Source: Streptomyces roseirectus
GTDB lineage: Bacteria > Actinomycetota > Actinomycetes > Streptomycetales > Streptomycetaceae
Direction of reading: 5' to 3'
Length of the DNA stretch: 64,000 nt
Assembly (NCBI RefSeq): GCF_014489635.1
Contig: NZ_CP060828.1
Span: 1,550,001-1,614,000 of the forward strand
Shown: positions 1-10,695 of the stretch, one piece after another
How the letters are laid out: the number at the start of each line of letters is the position of its first letter
Numbering within the stretch: the first letter of the stretch is position 1
Position numbers and translations under genes: made by a program
Notes under the pieces: model-generated
Told to the model about the DNA's origin: nothing
What the model saw: only the letters and a program-made list of their open reading frames with translations
The model's database searches: none

Positions 1-1
1 G

Positions 2-817
2 GTCGCGGGCGCGCTGTGGTGGCCGTACCACATCGAGCCTCAAGTCGCCGCGCGCGGCTGGGCGTTGGAGTCGTTCGCGGTGTACCGGGAGCTGGCGGCG
101 GACGTGCCGGAGGCCGGGGTGCGGATGGCCGAGGGGGTGCTCGGGGAGACGTCGCTCGACGAGGTCGGGTGGCTGGCCGGGACCGTGCCGGGGCTGCGGG
201 CCGCGACGCCGGACGAGTACGCGGCCGGGCCGGGGTTGTGGGCGCGGCTGCCGCTCGTCGACATGGCCGCGTATCTGCCGTGGCTGCGGGGGCGGTTGGA
301 GCGGGCGGGCGGGAGCGTGGAGCTGTGCACGGTGTCCGACCTCGCCGAGGCGGACTCGGCCGTGGTGGTGAACTGCGCCGGGCTCGGGGCGCGGGAGCTG
401 GCCGGTGACGACGGAGTGCGGCCGGTGCGCGGGCAGTTGGTCGTCGTCGAGAATCCCGGGGTCGAGCACTGGGTGGTGTCCGACGGGGCGGACGGGTCTC
501 TGACGTACTTCCTCCCTCAGCCCGGCCGGCTGCTGCTCGGCGGTACGGCCGAGGAGGGCGTCTGGTCCCGCACGCCGGATCCCGCCGTCGCGGAGGCGAT
601 CGTCCGCCGGTGCGCGGCGCTGCGGCCCGAGATCGCGGGGGCGCGGGTGCTGGGGCACCGGGTGGGGTTGCGGCCGGCCCGGGAGGCGGTGCGGCTGGAA
701 CGGGGGGTGCTGGGTGACGGTCGGGTGGTGGTGCATCACTACGGGCACGGGGGTGCGGGGGTGACGGTGGCCTGGGGGTGCGCCCGGGAGGCTGCGGGGA
801 TGGTGGAGGGGGGTTGA
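2..817 (+). CDS. FAD-dependent D-amino-acid oxidase (DAO) family protein, 3' part
   Basis: The gene enters from the left edge already in frame (first full codon at base 2) and 271 residues are visible before TGA. The first residues, VAGALWWPYHIEP, are the region of D-amino-acid oxidases that follows the N-terminal Rossmann FAD site, so about 40-50 residues are missing. The C-terminus carries the family motif HHYGHGGAGVTVAWGCA, which closes over FAD. The enzyme would oxidatively deaminate D-amino acids (or glycine/D-aspartate) to 2-oxo acids with H2O2. No signal peptide can be judged. It converges on the peptidase gene across a strong hairpin. Family assignment is firm, substrate is not. Confidence 0.85.
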   Translation, partial: VAGALWWPYHIEPQVAARGWALESFAVYRELAADVPEAGVRMAEGVLGETSLDEVGWLAGTVPGLRAATPDEYAAGPGLWARLPLVDMAAYLPWLRGRLERAGGSVELCTVSDLAEADSAVVVNCAGLGARELAGDDGVRPVRGQLVVVENPGVEHWVVSDGADGSLTYFLPQPGRLLLGGTAEEGVWSRTPDPAVAEAIVRRCAALRPEIAGARVLGHRVGLRPAREAVRLERGVLGDGRVVVHHYGHGGAGVTVAWGCAREAAGMVEGG

Positions 818-842
818 GGGGGTCGGGGGTGAGGGCTTGAGG

Positions 843-876
843 CACGGCGCCGCAGGGGTTGGCCTGCGGCGCCGTG
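843..876. terminator. Bidirectional hairpin terminator
   Basis: Perfect 14-bp inverted repeat (arms 843-856 and 863-876, loop of 6 nt) lying between the convergent oxidase and peptidase genes. There is no clear U tract, as is usual for Streptomyces terminators. Confidence 0.8.
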
Positions 877-895
877 TGGGGTGGGGCGTGATGGG

Positions 896-2842
896 TTACG
901 GCATGCGTCGGGCCTCGGGCAGCGGGCCCACGCCGTCCAGCGGGGCGTGGGTCCTCGGCGGGACGGGGAGTGTGCCGCCGGTCGCCCGGGTGAAGGCGGG
1001 GGCGCCGCCGACGAGGGGGAGGCTCGCCGAGGTGCGGGCGAGGTCGAGGGTCAGGGTCGGGGTGTCGGCAGGGGGTTCGACGAGGTTCTTGTCGGTGCCC
1101 GCGACGATCAGGGCGAGGCGGTGGCCCGCCGGGACGACGTGGTCGGTGGCGCCCAGGTCGATCGTGAGGGTGTAGGGCTTGCCCGGGGTGAGCGGGACGC
1201 CGTGGCCGGGGTCGGCGGAGGTGCCGAGGTCGGCCCAGCCCCGGCTGACGACGTTGTACTCGACGTCGGTCGTGCGGGCCGCCGTCTCCTTGAAGCAGGC
1301 GCTGTCGCCGGCCGTGCTCGCGCCCCAGCAGGTGCGGTTCGTGAGCGTCGAGATGCCCTCGCCCGCCGCCGCGTAGTCGCGGATGGTGTCGGGACCGAGG
1401 TCGACGAGGACGGCGGAGAGGTGGGCCGTCGGGGTCGTGGGCGTCGCGGTGACGGTGACCGTCGGGGAGCCGGCGAGGCGCAGGTCACGGGTGAGCGGGC
1501 CGGTGACGAAGCCGGCCTTCTCGGGCGTCGCGGTGTCGATGTGCGCGGCCCAGTCGGCCTCGTTCAGCGCGGGGTTGTCGGTGAACGTCTCCGTGCCGGT
1601 GCCCCGGCGCGGGCCGAGCGCGCCGACGCCCGGCCGGGTGCCGGTCGTGGGGTGGAGGGTCGTCGCCTTCGTGCCGGCCGGGGGCCAGGCGCGGGACGTC
1701 TCCCACTGGTCCGGGTGGCGTTCGACGTCGGCCGTGGGCTCGCGGTCGATGCCGTTGTCGTAGCCGAGGAGTTCGTGGTCGAACCAGCGGTGCAGGGTGT
1801 CGACCCAGGTGGCGCGGCGGAAGTCGAAGGGGTCGACGTGGCCCGTCTGGGAGAGCCAGATCTTGCGCTTGACGCCGTGCTGCGCGAGCGCGTCCCACCA
1901 CTGGCCGAGGTGCTTCGTACGGACGTTGAGGTCCTGCACGCCGTGCACGGCGAAGACGCTGGCCTTCACCTTGCCGGCGTCCTTGACGTAGTCGCTGCCG
2001 GTCCACATGGGCGTCCAGTCGCCGGTGCGCGGCGCGCCGTCCCTGAGGCGCTGCTGCGCGGCGGCGCACTTGGCGCGGGCGGCGGGGCTCTCGACGGCGT
2101 CGGCGAGTTCGTCGGGGCCGCCGTCGTACAGCGGGGCGCCCTGCTGGAAGTAGTAGTCGTACCAGGAGGAGATCGCGCTGATCGGGACGATCGTCTTCAG
2201 GCCCTGGACGCCGGTCGCGGCGACGCCGTTGGCGATCGTGCCGTCCCAGCTCTTGCCGATCATGCCGGTGCGGCCGTTGGTCCAGTCGGCCTTCGCGGTG
2301 GTGGTGCCGGTACGGGTCGTGTACGCGGTGGCGCGGCCGTTCAGCCAGTCGACGACGGCCTTGGCCGAGCCGATGTCGGAGGGGCCGCCGATGTCGATAC
2401 AGCCGTCGGAGCGGTTGGTGCCGGCGAGGTCGACGCCGATGAACGCGTAGCCGCGCGGCACGAAGTAGTTGTCGTAGAAGAGCGGCATCTGGACGACGCG
2501 CCCGTTCGCGTCGTACGTCTTGCGCTGGCCCTCGTTGCCCCGGCCGCAGCAGGAGTAGTAGGGGCTGGCGTCCATGATGACCGGCACCTTACGGCCCTGC
2601 TGGGCCGGTTCGCGCGGGCGGACGATGTCGACGGCCACGCGGTCCTTCTTGCCGTCGCCGTCCCCGTCCAGGCCCGTGTCGACCCAGACGGACTGGCGTA
2701 TCGCCTTGTCGTAGGAGTAGACCGGCAGGCTCTCGCGGGAGGCCGCCTGGGCTGTCGTGGGGGTGAGGAGGGAGGCCGCCAGCAAGGTGAGCGTGGCCGC
2801 TGTGAGGGGTCTCCAGGTCGTGGAGCGCTTGCGTACAGGCAT
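896..2842 (-). CDS. Secreted Xaa-Pro dipeptidyl-peptidase (S15/CocE-like)
   Basis: A 648-residue exported serine peptidase expected to remove X-Pro dipeptides from peptide N-termini outside the cell. A Sec signal is plain: MPVRKRS, a hydrophobic run to about residue 30, then a TAQAA-S cleavage region. The alpha/beta-hydrolase core follows, with GKSWDG (nucleophile Ser198), an acidic residue in VHGVQDLN (Asp304) and a His in TGHVDP (His335). The C-terminal 230 residues form the jelly-roll of the S15/CocE group. Cocaine-esterase-type acyl hydrolases share this fold, but the length and the GKSWDG context favour peptidase. The nearest ribosome-binding-like sequence (about 2866-2870) is 23 nt from this ATG, so initiation is less certain than the gene itself. 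Confidence 0.85.
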   Translation of the reverse strand: MPVRKRSTTWRPLTAATLTLLAASLLTPTTAQAASRESLPVYSYDKAIRQSVWVDTGLDGDGDGKKDRVAVDIVRPREPAQQGRKVPVIMDASPYYSCCGRGNEGQRKTYDANGRVVQMPLFYDNYFVPRGYAFIGVDLAGTNRSDGCIDIGGPSDIGSAKAVVDWLNGRATAYTTRTGTTTAKADWTNGRTGMIGKSWDGTIANGVAATGVQGLKTIVPISAISSWYDYYFQQGAPLYDGGPDELADAVESPAARAKCAAAQQRLRDGAPRTGDWTPMWTGSDYVKDAGKVKASVFAVHGVQDLNVRTKHLGQWWDALAQHGVKRKIWLSQTGHVDPFDFRRATWVDTLHRWFDHELLGYDNGIDREPTADVERHPDQWETSRAWPPAGTKATTLHPTTGTRPGVGALGPRRGTGTETFTDNPALNEADWAAHIDTATPEKAGFVTGPLTRDLRLAGSPTVTVTATPTTPTAHLSAVLVDLGPDTIRDYAAAGEGISTLTNRTCWGASTAGDSACFKETAARTTDVEYNVVSRGWADLGTSADPGHGVPLTPGKPYTLTIDLGATDHVVPAGHRLALIVAGTDKNLVEPPADTPTLTLDLARTSASLPLVGGAPAFTRATGGTLPVPPRTHAPLDGVGPLPEARRMP

Positions 2843-2902
2843 GCGCGGGACGGTACATCGGTCAACTCCTGTGCAGAAGACGGCGTTGGGGAGGCGGGGG
2901 TG

Positions 2903-3799
2903 TCAGGGGTGGGCCGTTCTGGGCAGGGCAGTTCTGGGCAGGGCCGATGTCTTGGTCGCCGGGACGGTGCACGCGTACGCGCCCGCGAGGGTGCCGTAGC
3001 GCGCGCACTCCTGCGGTGGCGCGCCGGTCACGGTGCCGTACAGGTAGCCGGCGGCGAAGGCGTCGCCCGCGCCGTTGGTGTCGACGACCTCGGCGGGCGG
3101 GGGTGCCGCCGGGACGTGGGTCAGGGTTTTGGCCGTCAGGACGTACGCGCCGTCGGCTCCCGCCGTCGCGACGACCGTGTGGGCCCTTCCGTTCGCCGCG
3201 ATGCGGCGCAGTGCCGGCTCGATGTCCGGCAGGGCCGTCGCGGACAGGAACACGATGTCCGCGTGGCGCGCGAACGGTTCGTGGTACGGGTTCTCGCCGT
3301 CCCAGTCGTGCAGGTCCGTCGACAGGGTGGTTCCGGTGTCCCGCAGCGTCGTCAGCGCCTCGGCGCAGGGGTGGGTGAGGGACACGTGCGCGTGCCTGCT
3401 GCGGGCGGCCAGGCGCCTCAGGGTGTCCTCGGGGAAGCGTTCCTCGAAGCGGGTGCGGCTCGTGTCGTACAGCGAGAGCCTGCGGCCGTCCGGCGCGACC
3501 AGGTTCGTCGCCCTCTTCGTCCCGGCGGCCTGCGGCAGCGCGGTCAATTCGATCCCGTGCTCCCGGTGGAACCCCCGCACCAGCTCCCCCTCCGGGTCGT
3601 CCCCGAGAAAGTCCAGGTGGTGCACCCTCAGCCCGAGCGCGGTGAGCCCCAACGCCACGAAGTCCCCGGTCTGCCCCGCGCGGGCGTGGATGCCGTCGAC
3701 CATGTGGCTGTCGGCGCACGGAAGGGGCAGTTCGGGCACCGGGACGATGGTGTCGACACCGGCACCGCCGAGGACGAGGACGTCGATGTCCTTGGTCAC
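2903..3799 (-). CDS. PfkB-family carbohydrate/ribokinase-like kinase
   Basis: A 298-residue cytoplasmic sugar or nucleoside kinase. The N-terminus (VLVLGGAGVD...HAGQTGDFV-type region) binds substrate. The C-terminal signature DTNGAGDAFAAGYLYG (about residues 240-255) holds the anion hole and catalytic Asp of the PfkB family. The GTG start at 3799 was chosen because it lies 2 nt after the stop of the macro-domain gene with a GGAGGG ribosome site inside that gene's last codons, implying translational coupling. The frame stays open further upstream but only as antisense of the macro gene's coding frame. Ribose, adenosine or fructose derivatives are all possible substrates. The coupling to a macro domain hints at ADP-ribose-related metabolism, which is inference. 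Confidence 0.85.
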   Translation of the reverse strand: MTKDIDVLVLGGAGVDTIVPVPELPLPCADSHMVDGIHARAGQTGDFVALGLTALGLRVHHLDFLGDDPEGELVRGFHREHGIELTALPQAAGTKRATNLVAPDGRRLSLYDTSRTRFEERFPEDTLRRLAARSRHAHVSLTHPCAEALTTLRDTGTTLSTDLHDWDGENPYHEPFARHADIVFLSATALPDIEPALRRIAANGRAHTVVATAGADGAYVLTAKTLTHVPAAPPPAEVVDTNGAGDAFAAGYLYGTVTGAPPQECARYGTLAGAYACTVPATKTSALPRTALPRTAHP

Positions 3800-3801
3800 C
3801 T

Positions 3802-4221
3802 TCAGCCCTCCCCGTGGTCGTACACCGTCACGGTGAGGCCGCAGCCTATGCGCGGCATGTGGAGCGACGCCCCCAGCTCCCGGGCGGGCGCGGCCAGGCG
3901 GTCCAGCGCCGTGTCGATCGCCTCGTAGCGGACCGGCACGCTCTTGCTGCCCGTCCGGATCCCCCGCCGGCCGACCATGTTCGCCACCCGGATGTGCCGC
4001 TCCACCTGGACGAGTTGGAGCGCGCCGAGGCCGAAGTCGTTCTTCGCGCGCTCGCGGTGCCGGGCCCGGTAGGCCACCTCGGGCTCCGGCCGGCGCCGCG
4101 ACAGCGCGAGCACGAAGCCCTTTCCCCATCCCCCGATGTCGTTGCGGACATGGGCGATCACCTTGACGCCCTTCACCGATGGTGTGGTGGCGTCACCCCT
4201 CGTGTATGTGATCTCCGACAT
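3802..4221 (-). CDS. Macro-domain (ADP-ribose-binding) protein
   Basis: A 139-residue single-domain protein of the macro fold. It starts MSEITYTRGDATTP, followed by VKVIAHVRNDIGGWGKGFV, matching the Appr-1''-p processing/TARG1-like region in which Asn/Asp residues and a Gly-rich loop contact ADP-ribose. The C-terminus has PRIGCGLTV, the second phosphate-binding loop. It would bind or hydrolyse ADP-ribose esters on proteins or nucleic acids. It is the first gene of a two-gene unit with the PfkB kinase. No toxin partner (DarT-like) is seen next to it, so a DarG role is not supported. Confidence 0.85.
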   Translation of the reverse strand: MSEITYTRGDATTPSVKGVKVIAHVRNDIGGWGKGFVLALSRRRPEPEVAYRARHRERAKNDFGLGALQLVQVERHIRVANMVGRRGIRTGSKSVPVRYEAIDTALDRLAAPARELGASLHMPRIGCGLTVTVYDHGEG

Positions 4222-4263
4222 GGGACCACGGTAGGCGACGCCACTGACAACGGGGCTGACCTG

Positions 4264-5709
4264 CTACTTCGTCAGGTTGGGGCGGTTTTCGGGGGTGGTG
4301 CGGCGCAGGGCGTACCAGCCGGCGACGAGGGCGGCGGCGATGACGGGGATCAGGAGGAGGGTCTTGCGGCCGACCTCCTCGTCGTTCCACATCATGCCGA
4401 GGCAGACGAGGAGGAAGGCGATCGTGGCGATCTCGGTGACGGGGGTGCCGGGGAGGCGGAAGTGGGGGCGTTCGAGCCGGCCCTCGCGCGCGCGGCGGAC
4501 GAAGACCAGGTGGCAGATCATGATGATGACCCAGGTGCTGATGATGCCGAGCGAGGCGATGTTGAGGACGATCTCGAACGCCTGGCTCGGGACGAGGAAG
4601 TTGAGGCCGACGCCGAGGACGCAGACGGCGCAGGTCAGCAGGATGCCACCGTAGGGGACCTGGCTGCGGTTCATGCGGGCGGTGAACTTCGGCGCGGAGC
4701 CGGCCATCGCCATGGAGCGCAGGATGCGGCCCGTCGAGTAGAGGCCGGAGTTCAGCGAGGACATGGCCGCCGTCAGGACGACGAGGTTCATCACGTCGCC
4801 CGCGCCGGAGACGCCGATCTTCGACAGGACCGTCACGAAGGGGCTCTCGCCGGCCGAGTACACGGACCCCGGCAGCAGGAGGGCCAGCAGGACGACCGAG
4901 CCGACGTAGAACAGGCCCACGCGCCACATGATCGAGTTCACCGCGCGCGGGACGACCTTCTCGGGCTCGGCGGTCTCGCCCGCCGCGACGCCGACGAGTT
5001 CGAGCGCCGCGTACGCGAAGATGACGCCCTGCATGACGAGGACGACGGGCATGAGGCCGTGCGGGAAGACACCGCCGTTGTCGGTGACCACGTGCAGTCC
5101 GGGCGTCTCGCCGCCGACCTTGTGCCGCGTGGCCAGCAGGAAGATCCCGACGCACATGAACGCGACGAGCGTGGCGACCTTGACGATCGCGAACCAGAAC
5201 TCCAGCTCGCCGAAGATCTTCACGGAGATGAGGTTGATCGCCAGGACGACCGCGAGGGCGATGAGGGCCAGCACCCACTGGGGGATGCTGGTGAACGCGC
5301 TCCAGTAGTGCGTGTAGAGGGCGATCGCGGTGATGTCCGCGATCCCGGTCGTCGACCAGTTGAGGAAGTACATCCAGCCGGCGACGTACGCGCCCTTCTC
5401 GCCGAGGAATTCGCGCGCGTACGACACGAAGGACCCGGAGGAGGGCCGGTACAGGACCAGTTCGCCCAGCGCGCGCACGACGAAGAACGCGAAGACGCCG
5501 CAGACCAGGTAGGCCAGCGCGAGCGCGGGGCCCGCGTTGTGCAGGCGCCCTCCCGCGCCCAGGAAGAGGCCGGTGCCGATGGCGCCGCCGATCGCGATCA
5601 TGTTGACGTGGCGGTGCTTGAGGCCCTTGCTGTAGCCGGCGTCGCCCGCGTCCACGGGTGCCGGGGTCGTCGCCTCGGTCTCGGCCGTCTGCACGGCGTC
5701 CTTGCTCAC
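4264..5709 (-). CDS. ansP: L-asparagine permease (APC superfamily)
   Basis: A 481-residue integral membrane permease with about 12 hydrophobic segments. It matches E. coli AnsP as I remember it, including the consensus around [35 protein letters not shown] and [16 protein letters not shown]. It should import L-asparagine with protons. GTG at 5709 gives a 30-residue cytoplasmic lead before the first helix; the frame is open to 5850 but the extra residues look non-coding. The preceding 130 bp hold repeated GTCACAAA elements and a GTG-N6-GTCAC palindrome that could bind Crp. It appears to be monocistronic. Confidence 0.88.
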   Translation of the reverse strand: MSKDAVQTAETEATTPAPVDAGDAGYSKGLKHRHVNMIAIGGAIGTGLFLGAGGRLHNAGPALALAYLVCGVFAFFVVRALGELVLYRPSSGSFVSYAREFLGEKGAYVAGWMYFLNWSTTGIADITAIALYTHYWSAFTSIPQWVLALIALAVVLAINLISVKIFGELEFWFAIVKVATLVAFMCVGIFLLATRHKVGGETPGLHVVTDNGGVFPHGLMPVVLVMQGVIFAYAALELVGVAAGETAEPEKVVPRAVNSIMWRVGLFYVGSVVLLALLLPGSVYSAGESPFVTVLSKIGVSGAGDVMNLVVLTAAMSSLNSGLYSTGRILRSMAMAGSAPKFTARMNRSQVPYGGILLTCAVCVLGVGLNFLVPSQAFEIVLNIASLGIISTWVIIMICHLVFVRRAREGRLERPHFRLPGTPVTEIATIAFLLVCLGMMWNDEEVGRKTLLLIPVIAAALVAGWYALRRTTPENRPNLTK

Positions 5710-5836
5710 GGGTGGTTCCACTCTCTGGTGCGCCCCTGCGGGTCCCGCCGGGGTGTCCGGACGTGCGTCAGCCTGCGCCTCCGGATGAAAGGCACAGGCC
5801 AGGGGCCCACCTTCCCCGAACTCCGCCCCACACGCG

Positions 5837-5870
5837 GTGACATACGTCACAAAGCGGGACTTGTCACAAA
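5837..5870. promoter_or_regulatory. Putative Crp-like palindrome and direct repeats upstream of ansP
   Basis: gtgacatacgtcac at 5837-5850 is a perfect 5-bp inverted repeat with 4-nt spacer and fits the GTG-N6-GNCAC pattern I recall for Streptomyces Crp. The octamer gtcacaaa occurs at 5846-5853 and again at 5863-5870, 17 bp apart. This is the promoter side of ansP. Binding is inferred only. Confidence 0.4.
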
Positions 5871-5926
5871 AGGGCGGAGGTCAGAGGGGGATGCGTCGTC
5901 CGTTCTTGGACCGAGGGGCGGGAGCG

Positions 5927-8098
5927 TCACCGGTCGGTGAAGGTCTCGCCCTGTTCGGCCTTGTGTACGAGCAGGGCGGGCGGGGTGAAGCGGTCGCCGT
6001 AGGTTTCGGCGAGTTCGCGGGCGCGGGCGGTGAAGCCGGGGAGGCCGCCGTCGTAGCCGTTGATGTACTGGAGGACGCCGCCGGTCCAGCCGGGGAAGCC
6101 GATGCCGAAGAGGGAGCCGATGTTGGCGTCGGCGACGGATGTCAGGACGCCTTCCTCGACGAGGCGGACGGTGTCCAGGGCCTCGGCGAACAGCATGCGT
6201 TCCTGCATGTCGCGGAAGGGGATCTCGGCGCCCGCGCGCGTGAAGTGCTCGCGCAGGCCGGGCCACAGGCGCGTGCGCCTGCCGGTCTCGTCGTACTCGT
6301 AGAACCCGGCGCCGGCGCCGCGTCCCTCGCGCCCGAACTCGTCGACCATGCGGTCGATGACGGCCTCGGCGGGGTGCGCGCTCCAGGTGCCGCCCGTCTC
6401 CTCGACGGCCCGCCGGGACTCGGCGCGGATCTTGCGCGGGAGGGTGAGGGTCAGCTCGTCCATCAGGGAGAGCACCTTGGCGGGGTAGCCGGCCTGGGCG
6501 GCGGCCTGCTCGACGGAGGCGGGTTCGATGCCCTCGCCGACCATGGCGACGCCCTCGTTGAGGAACTGGCCGATCACGCGGGAGGTGAAGAAGCCGCGCG
6601 AGTCGCCGACGACGATGGGGGTCTTCCTGATCTGCCGGACCAGGTCGAAGGCGCGCGCCAGCGCCTCCGCGCCGGTGCGTTCGCCCTTGATGATCTCGAC
6701 GAGGGGCATCTTGTCGACGGGCGAGAAGAAGTGCAGGCCGATGAAGTCGCCCTGGCGCTCGACACCTTCGGCGAGGGCGGTGATGGGCAGGGTCGAGGTG
6801 TTGGAGCACAACAGCGCGTCGGGCGCGACGACGTGCTGGATCTCCTGGAACACCTTGTGCTTGAGGGCGGCGTCCTCGAAGACGGCCTCGATGACCGCGT
6901 CGCAGCCCGCGAGGTCGGCCGCCTCGGCGGTGGGGGTGATGCGGGCGAGCAGGGCGTCGGCCTTCTCCTGGGTCGTGCGGCCCTTGGCGACGGCCTTGGC
7001 GCACAGCTTCTCGGAGTACGCCTTGCCCTTGGCGGCCGCCTCGGGGGTGACGTCCTTGAGGACGACGTCGATCCCGGCGCGCGCGCACGCGTAGGCGATG
7101 CCGGCGCCCATCATCCCGGCGCCCAGGACGGCCGCCCGGCGGACCTGGCGGGGCTCGACGCCCCCGGGGCGGCTGGCGCCGGAGTTGACGGCCTGGAGGT
7201 CGAAGAAGAACGCCTGGATCATGTTCTTCGAGATCTGCCCGGCGGCGAGTTCGGCGAAGTAGCGGGCCTCGATGACCTGCGCGGTCTCGAAGTCGACCTG
7301 GGCGCCCTCGACGGCGGCGGCGAGGATGCGGCGCGGCGCCGGGTAGGGGGCACCTGCGGTCTGTTTGCGCAGGGTGGCCGGGAAGGCGGGCAGGTTGGCG
7401 GCGAACTTGGGGCTGGCCGGGGTGCCGCCGGGGATGCGGTAGCCGGGCCGGTCCCAGGGCTGCTGCGAGTGCGGGTGGGCGTCGATGAACGCGCGCGCCT
7501 TCGCGAGGAGTTCGTCGCGGGTGCCGGCGACGTCGTCGATCAGGCCGTTCCGGAGGGCTCTGGCGGGGTTGTACTGGGTGCCCTGGAGGAGGACCTTCAG
7601 GAGGGCGTCGGCGATGCCCAGGAGGCGCACGGTGCGCACGACGCCGCCGCCTCCGGGGAGCAGGCCGAGGGTGACCTCGGGGCAGCCGATCCTGGTGCCG
7701 GGGGTGTCCAGGGCGATGCGGTGGTGGCAGGCGAGGGCGAGTTCATAACCGCCGCCCAGGGCCGCGCCGTTGATCGCGGCGACGACCGGTTTGCCCAGGG
7801 TCTCGATGCGCCGCAGGTTGCGCTTGATCTCCAGGCCGCCCTCGAACAGTTCGCGCGCGGTGTCGGGGGTGACCCGGATGAGGTCGCGCAGGTCACCGCC
7901 CGCGAAGAACGTCTTCTTCGCGGAGGTGACGATGACGCCCTTGACGGTGTCCTTCTCGGCCTCCAGGCGGTCGGTGACGGCCGCGAGGGAGGCGCGGAAG
8001 GCGGCGTTCATGGTGTTGGCGGACTGGGCGGGGTCGTCGAGGACGAGGGTGACGACGCCTTCGCGGTCCTGTTCCCAGCGGATGGTGGTGGAGTTCAT
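5927..8098 (-). CDS. fadB: Multifunctional beta-oxidation protein: enoyl-CoA hydratase / 3-hydroxyacyl-CoA dehydrogenase
   Basis: A 723-residue fusion enzyme for the middle steps of fatty acid beta-oxidation. Residues 1-250 are a crotonase domain with catalytic glutamates in GGGYELAL (Glu119) and PEVTLGLLPGGGG (Glu141). Residues 320-500 are the NAD-binding Rossmann domain (GAGMMGAG, 327-334) with the catalytic His in HFFSP. The rest is the C-terminal 3-hydroxyacyl-CoA dehydrogenase domain. The ATG at 8098 has a GAGAAGG ribosome site; the extra 27 upstream residues lie in the thiolase spacer and are not chosen. It lies 32 nt behind the thiolase gene, giving an FadA/FadB-like pair. Confidence 0.93.
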   Translation of the reverse strand: MNSTTIRWEQDREGVVTLVLDDPAQSANTMNAAFRASLAAVTDRLEAEKDTVKGVIVTSAKKTFFAGGDLRDLIRVTPDTARELFEGGLEIKRNLRRIETLGKPVVAAINGAALGGGYELALACHHRIALDTPGTRIGCPEVTLGLLPGGGGVVRTVRLLGIADALLKVLLQGTQYNPARALRNGLIDDVAGTRDELLAKARAFIDAHPHSQQPWDRPGYRIPGGTPASPKFAANLPAFPATLRKQTAGAPYPAPRRILAAAVEGAQVDFETAQVIEARYFAELAAGQISKNMIQAFFFDLQAVNSGASRPGGVEPRQVRRAAVLGAGMMGAGIAYACARAGIDVVLKDVTPEAAAKGKAYSEKLCAKAVAKGRTTQEKADALLARITPTAEAADLAGCDAVIEAVFEDAALKHKVFQEIQHVVAPDALLCSNTSTLPITALAEGVERQGDFIGLHFFSPVDKMPLVEIIKGERTGAEALARAFDLVRQIRKTPIVVGDSRGFFTSRVIGQFLNEGVAMVGEGIEPASVEQAAAQAGYPAKVLSLMDELTLTLPRKIRAESRRAVEETGGTWSAHPAEAVIDRMVDEFGREGRGAGAGFYEYDETGRRTRLWPGLREHFTRAGAEIPFRDMQERMLFAEALDTVRLVEEGVLTSVADANIGSLFGIGFPGWTGGVLQYINGYDGGLPGFTARARELAETYGDRFTPPALLVHKAEQGETFTDR

Positions 8099-8130
8099 GG
8101 GTGCCTTCTCGGGGATCCGTCGGGAGGGGG

Positions 8131-9345
<1,215 letters not shown>

Positions 9346-9400
9346 AGGGGTTGGCCTTTCGGGGAAAAGTCGGTCCGGGCTGTGCGGGGCGGGGCGGGGG

Positions 9401-10522
9401 TCAGTCGCTCGCGAGCCCGGGTATGCCCCAGTCCCGGGCCACGTCCGCCGCGTCGGCGCCGGGCTGTGCGGGGGCGGTGCGGATCGTCGTGGGCGTCGCC
9501 GAGAAGCGGGGCGCCGGGGCGGGCTGGGTGATGCCGCCGTGGTCGGTGAAGGTGCCGCGCGCGGCGAGGTGCGGGTGATGCGGGGCCTCGCGCAAGGACA
9601 GCACGGGGGCCACGCACGCGTCGGAGCCCTCGAAGACGGCCGTCCACTCGTCCCGCGTGCGGGTCTTGAAGCGGGCGGCGGTCGCCTCGCGCAGAGCGGG
9701 CCAGCGGGTGGGGTCCTTGCGGGCGTCCGCGAAGCCGTCGAGGCCGAGGAGGGCCGTGAACTCGTCGTAGAACTGAGGCTCCAGGGCGCCGACGGCCATG
9801 TGTCCGCCGTCGGCGGTCTCGTAGGTGCCGTAGTACGGGCAGCCGCCGTCCAGGAGGTTGGCGGCGCGCCGGTCCTGCCAGCCGCCGGCCGCGAGCATGC
9901 CGTGGAGCATCGCCGTCAGGTGGGCGGTGCCGTCGACGATCGCGGCGTCGACGACCTGCCCGGTGCCCGTCGCGCGCGCGTGGTGCAGGGCGGCGAGGAC
10001 GCCGACGACGAGGTAGAGCGAGCCGCCCGCGTAGTCGCCCAGGAGGTTCGCCGGGGCGGGCGGGGGCCGGTCCGGGGTGCCGGTGATGCCGAGGGCGCCG
10101 GTGACGGCGATGTACGCGATGTCGTGGCCCGCGCGGTGCGCGAGGGGGCCTTCCTGGCCCCAGCCGGTCATCCGGCCGTAGACGAGCGCCGCGTTGCGGG
10201 CGTGGCAGTCCCGCGGGCCGACGCCGAGGCGTTCGGCGACACCGGGGCGCAGGCCCTCGATCAGGACGTCCGCCCGCGCGGCCAGGTCGAGGACGCGGGC
10301 CGTGCCCCGCGGGGACTTGAGGTCGGCGATCACCGAGCGTTTGCCCCGGTTGGTGACGTCGAAGGCGGGGTCGATCGCGAGGACGGGACGGCCGGGGCGG
10401 TCCACCCGGACGACGTCGGCGCCGAGGTCGGCCAGGAGCATCCCGGCGAACGGGCCGGGGCCGATGCCGGCCAGCTCGACCACGCGCACTCCGGCGAGCG
10501 GTCCGTGCCCTGCCGTTGCCAT
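9401..10522 (-). CDS. mcr: CaiB/BaiF CoA-transferase family protein, alpha-methylacyl-CoA racemase-like
   Basis: A 373-residue family III CoA-transferase-fold protein. It follows mycobacterial alpha-methylacyl-CoA racemase (MCR) closely in [20 protein letters not shown] (catalytic His region), [10 protein letters not shown] (catalytic Asp), [12 protein letters not shown] and [11 protein letters not shown] (Glu). It would epimerise 2-methyl-branched acyl-CoAs so that (S)-forms can enter beta-oxidation, which suits the thiolase and fadB genes transcribed after it. Branched-chain fatty acids are abundant in Streptomyces membranes. The start has a GAGGGGG ribosome site. A palindromic operator region lies 40-70 bp upstream. 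Confidence 0.85.
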   Translation of the reverse strand: MATAGHGPLAGVRVVELAGIGPGPFAGMLLADLGADVVRVDRPGRPVLAIDPAFDVTNRGKRSVIADLKSPRGTARVLDLAARADVLIEGLRPGVAERLGVGPRDCHARNAALVYGRMTGWGQEGPLAHRAGHDIAYIAVTGALGITGTPDRPPPAPANLLGDYAGGSLYLVVGVLAALHHARATGTGQVVDAAIVDGTAHLTAMLHGMLAAGGWQDRRAANLLDGGCPYYGTYETADGGHMAVGALEPQFYDEFTALLGLDGFADARKDPTRWPALREATAARFKTRTRDEWTAVFEGSDACVAPVLSLREAPHHPHLAARGTFTDHGGITQPAPAPRFSATPTTIRTAPAQPGADAADVARDWGIPGLASD

Positions 10523-10560
10523 CCAGCCCCCTCGCTGTCGTCACCGCCGATGCTAGGAAC

Positions 10561-10592
10561 GTGTTCCCGCCGAACACAAGAGCAAGCGCTTG
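10561..10592. promoter_or_regulatory. Two adjacent palindromes in the mcr operon promoter region
   Basis: gtgttcccgccgaacac (10561-10577) is a 6-bp perfect inverted repeat with 5-nt spacer. Six bases later caagcgcttg (10583-10592) is a perfect 10-bp palindrome. The CAAGCGCTTG core is common upstream of actinobacterial acyl-CoA genes and is bound by TetR-type fatty-acid regulators (recalled, not checked). The sites sit between the divergent mcr and 10696 genes, closer to mcr. Confidence 0.55.
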
Positions 10593-10695
10593 GAAACGGG
10601 CCCGGTCAGGTGGCCGGGGGCTTGATCGTGTCCCGCACCTCCCACGCTAGCCTCGGCCACTGACAACGGCGCACCGCACGACCCCAAGAGGTGTC

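Noticed and set aside
881..3928. Plus-strand reading frame of about 1000 codons antisense to the peptidase and PfkB genes
   Set aside because: Gly/Arg/Val-rich translation with no domains. It mirrors the codon bias of the genuine minus-strand genes, which carry full catalytic motifs.
3802..4221. DarT/DarG-type toxin-antitoxin pair for the macro protein
   Set aside because: The coupled neighbour is a PfkB kinase; no DarT-like ADP-ribosyltransferase is next to it.
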